The notes under the pieces are model-generated. The model was given only the letters and a program-made list of their open reading frames with translations, had not been told where the DNA came from and did no database searches. Source: Campylobacter sp. (GTDB lineage: Bacteria > Campylobacterota > Campylobacteria > Campylobacterales > Campylobacteraceae). Taken from it: a DNA stretch of 6,376 nt. The stretch covers positions 1 to 6,376 of the forward strand of contig JAGAZK010000143.1 of the NCBI GenBank assembly GCA_017940085.1. Direction: 5' to 3'. The translations under genes and the position numbers were made by a program. Shown here in pieces: positions 4,667 to 6,376 of the stretch. Numbering within the stretch: position 1 is the stretch's first letter; every line of letters begins with the position of its first letter.

Positions 4667-6376
4667 ATGAATTATGATGAATATTTAAAGGCCGTAGAAA
4701 CGCTAAATAGCTGGGCTAGGGCGTATTATACGCTAGATAATCCTATTGCAACAGATAGCGAATATGACGAGCTGTATCAAAAAATAGAAATTTATGAGCG
4801 ACAAAATCCACAAAATAAAGTTTCATTTTCGCCTACAAATAGAGTTGGTGGTGAGATTTTGGAGAGTTTTGAAAAATCAAATCATATTGCACAAATGTGG
4901 TCTATGGAAGATATTTTTGATTTTGATGAATTATTAGCATGGCTTGAGCGAGGCGAGAAAAGCAAATTTGATTTTTATATAGAGCCTAAATTTGACGGAG
5001 CGAGTTTAAATTTGCTTTATGAAAATGGTGAGCTTATCAAAGCTACGACCAGAGGAGACGGGACTAGTGGCGAAAATGTAACAAATAATGCCAAAGTAAT
5101 TAGCTCAATTCCGCTTAAAATTGATTATAAAGATAGGATTGAAATTAGAGGTGAAGTTGTAATAACTAAAAGCGATTTTGATTTGATTAATGCTAAGCGT
5201 CAAAAAAACGGAGAAAATTTGCTCTCCAATCCTAGAAATGCAGCTTCAGGCAGTCTTAGACAACTAGATAGTGCCATTACAAAATCTAGAAAACTCAAAT
5301 TTTATCCTTGGGGAGTAGGGGCAAATTCATTAAATTTCGCTACACACGATGAATTAATGCGTTTTGTTAGGGATCTTGGGTTTTTAAGAGATCCATTTTG
5401 TGGGGTTGTAAATGGAGCCGAGCAAATCCAAAAAGCTTATTTAGATTTAAATTCCCAAAGAGAGCAAAAGCCAATTATGCTCGATGGAATGGTAATTAGA
5501 ATAAATTTACGCTCCAAAGAAAACGATCTTGGCTATACGGTTAAATTTCCTAAATTTATGGTCGCTTACAAATTTCCGCCACTTGAGAAAACTACTCGTT
5601 TAAAAGATGTGATTTGGCAAGTCGGCAGAACTGGTGCAATCACGCCTGTAGCTGTGGTAGAGCCTGTAAATATCGATGGAGCCATAGTCAAAAACGCCAC
5701 TCTTCACAATTTTGATGAAATTACAAGATTAAATTTGATGAAAAATGATGTTGTTACGATAATTAGAAGTGGAGATGTGATTCCTAAACTTACAAGTGTG
5801 TATAAAGACCGCAGAGATGGCACCCAAACAAATATCCAAAAACCACAAATTTGCCCTGAGTGTGGATCTGAATTATTTGATGATGGAGCAATTTTAAAAT
5901 GTCAAAATCTTTCTTGCAAAGCAAGGGTTTTAAATTCGCTAATTTATTTTGCTTCTAAAAAATGTATGAATATAGACGGGCTTGGAGAAGCCATTATTTC
6001 ATTGCTTTTTGAAAATAATAAAATCAAAGAAATTGCTGATATTTATAGGCTCAAAGAGAGTGATTTTAGTAATCTTGAAGGTTTTAAAGATAAAAAAATA
6101 TCAAATTTATTAAATGCCATAAACGCTTCAAAAAGCCCAAATTTAGACAAATTTATAACTTCACTTGGCTGTGAGCTAATCGGTGAAGTAGCTGCAAAAA
6201 AAATCGCTCAAATTTACCCGCAAACTTGGCTTGATTTAAAATACGAAGATCTTATAAATTTAGACGGATTTGGCGAAGCAATGGCTAGAAGTTATAGTGA
6301 ATTTATCGCCTTAAATAGGCAAAAAATAATTGAACTTTTAAATTTCATAACTCCACAAAATTTAGAAAAAATCCCA
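4667..6376 (+). CDS. ligA: NAD-dependent DNA ligase LigA (C-terminus runs off right edge)
   Basis: Role: seals nicks between Okazaki fragments and in repair, using NAD as AMP donor. Seen: 570 codons open to the window edge. Domain Ia (1-65) has the NAD-binding pattern YYTLDNP..DSEYDELY (20-37). The adenylation domain (about 66-310) has the nucleophile motif EPKFDGAS with K108 as the AMP-accepting lysine, TTRGDGTSGENVT (127-139), IEIRGEVV, LSNPRNAASGSLRQLD (186-201), LDGMVIR and VAYKFPP. The OB fold follows (about 315-390; WQVGRTGAITPVA, SGDVIP), then a four-cysteine zinc finger (C396, C399, C412, C417), then helix-hairpin-helix repeats (NIDGLGE 435-441, GFGEA 534-538). The usual total is about 650-670, so what is missing is essentially the BRCT domain. 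A local oddity is MWSMEDIF (77-84), where many LigA proteins read PMLSL. The ATG follows the folP stop by 9 nt with AAAGAG (4656-4661 region) as a modest Shine-Dalgarno, so it is co-transcribed with folP. Confidence 0.97.
   Translation, partial: MNYDEYLKAVETLNSWARAYYTLDNPIATDSEYDELYQKIEIYERQNPQNKVSFSPTNRVGGEILESFEKSNHIAQMWSMEDIFDFDELLAWLERGEKSKFDFYIEPKFDGASLNLLYENGELIKATTRGDGTSGENVTNNAKVISSIPLKIDYKDRIEIRGEVVITKSDFDLINAKRQKNGENLLSNPRNAASGSLRQLDSAITKSRKLKFYPWGVGANSLNFATHDELMRFVRDLGFLRDPFCGVVNGAEQIQKAYLDLNSQREQKPIMLDGMVIRINLRSKENDLGYTVKFPKFMVAYKFPPLEKTTRLKDVIWQVGRTGAITPVAVVEPVNIDGAIVKNATLHNFDEITRLNLMKNDVVTIIRSGDVIPKLTSVYKDRRDGTQTNIQKPQICPECGSELFDDGAILKCQNLSCKARVLNSLIYFASKKCMNIDGLGEAIISLLFENNKIKEIADIYRLKESDFSNLEGFKDKKISNLLNAINASKSPNLDKFITSLGCELIGEVAAKKIAQIYPQTWLDLKYEDLINLDGFGEAMARSYSEFIALNRQKIIELLNFITPQNLEKIP

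Noticed and set aside
4655..4669. Terminator or promoter between folP and ligA
   Set aside because: The gap is 9 nt with no inverted repeat and no -10-like element of note; read-through into ligA is the simpler reading.

Overview
The window reads as a chromosomal housekeeping locus of a low-GC Campylobacterota (epsilonproteobacterial) genome, most likely a Campylobacter species. Three things point there: the AT-rich coding style, the presence of hobA (a DnaA-binding initiator factor known from Helicobacter and Campylobacter), and the gene order rppH-lysC-hobA-holB-folP-ligA, which as I recall matches the Campylobacter jejuni Cj0581-Cj0586 block and, without ligA, the H. pylori HP1228-HP1232 block. 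I cannot name the species from sequence alone.

Layout: positions 1-606 hold the N-terminal 202 codons of a leftward hemW (radical SAM heme chaperone), cut by the left edge. Positions 607-701 are a short divergent intergenic region that must carry the promoters for both directions; it contains a 14-bp perfect palindrome. From 702 to the right edge six genes run rightward with almost no gaps: rppH (702-1163), lysC (1163-2371), hobA (2371-2913), holB (2913-3530), folP (3527-4657) and ligA (4667 to beyond 6376, lacking only its C-terminal end). Four consecutive junctions are start/stop overlaps (TAATG, TGATG, TAATG, ATGA) and the fifth gap is 9 nt, so this is one tightly packed, probably translationally coupled operon. 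I see no terminator, RNA gene, mobile element or CRISPR array, and no gene-free stretch over 300 nt.

Functionally the operon mixes mRNA 5'-end processing (RppH), the entry step of the aspartate amino acid/diaminopimelate pathway (LysC), folate synthesis (FolP) and three replication proteins: the DnaA-assembly factor HobA, the clamp-loader delta' subunit, and the NAD-dependent ligase that seals Okazaki fragments. The gene set is conserved rather than a new system. Details worth a second look are an in-frame internal start with a strong Shine-Dalgarno in lysC, predicted to yield a separate regulatory beta subunit; an imperfect direct repeat across the lysC/hobA junction together with a competing downstream hobA start; a short delta' lacking the usual ATP-site and zinc motifs; and a FolP with an N-terminal extension of about 115 residues and unusual active-site loops.
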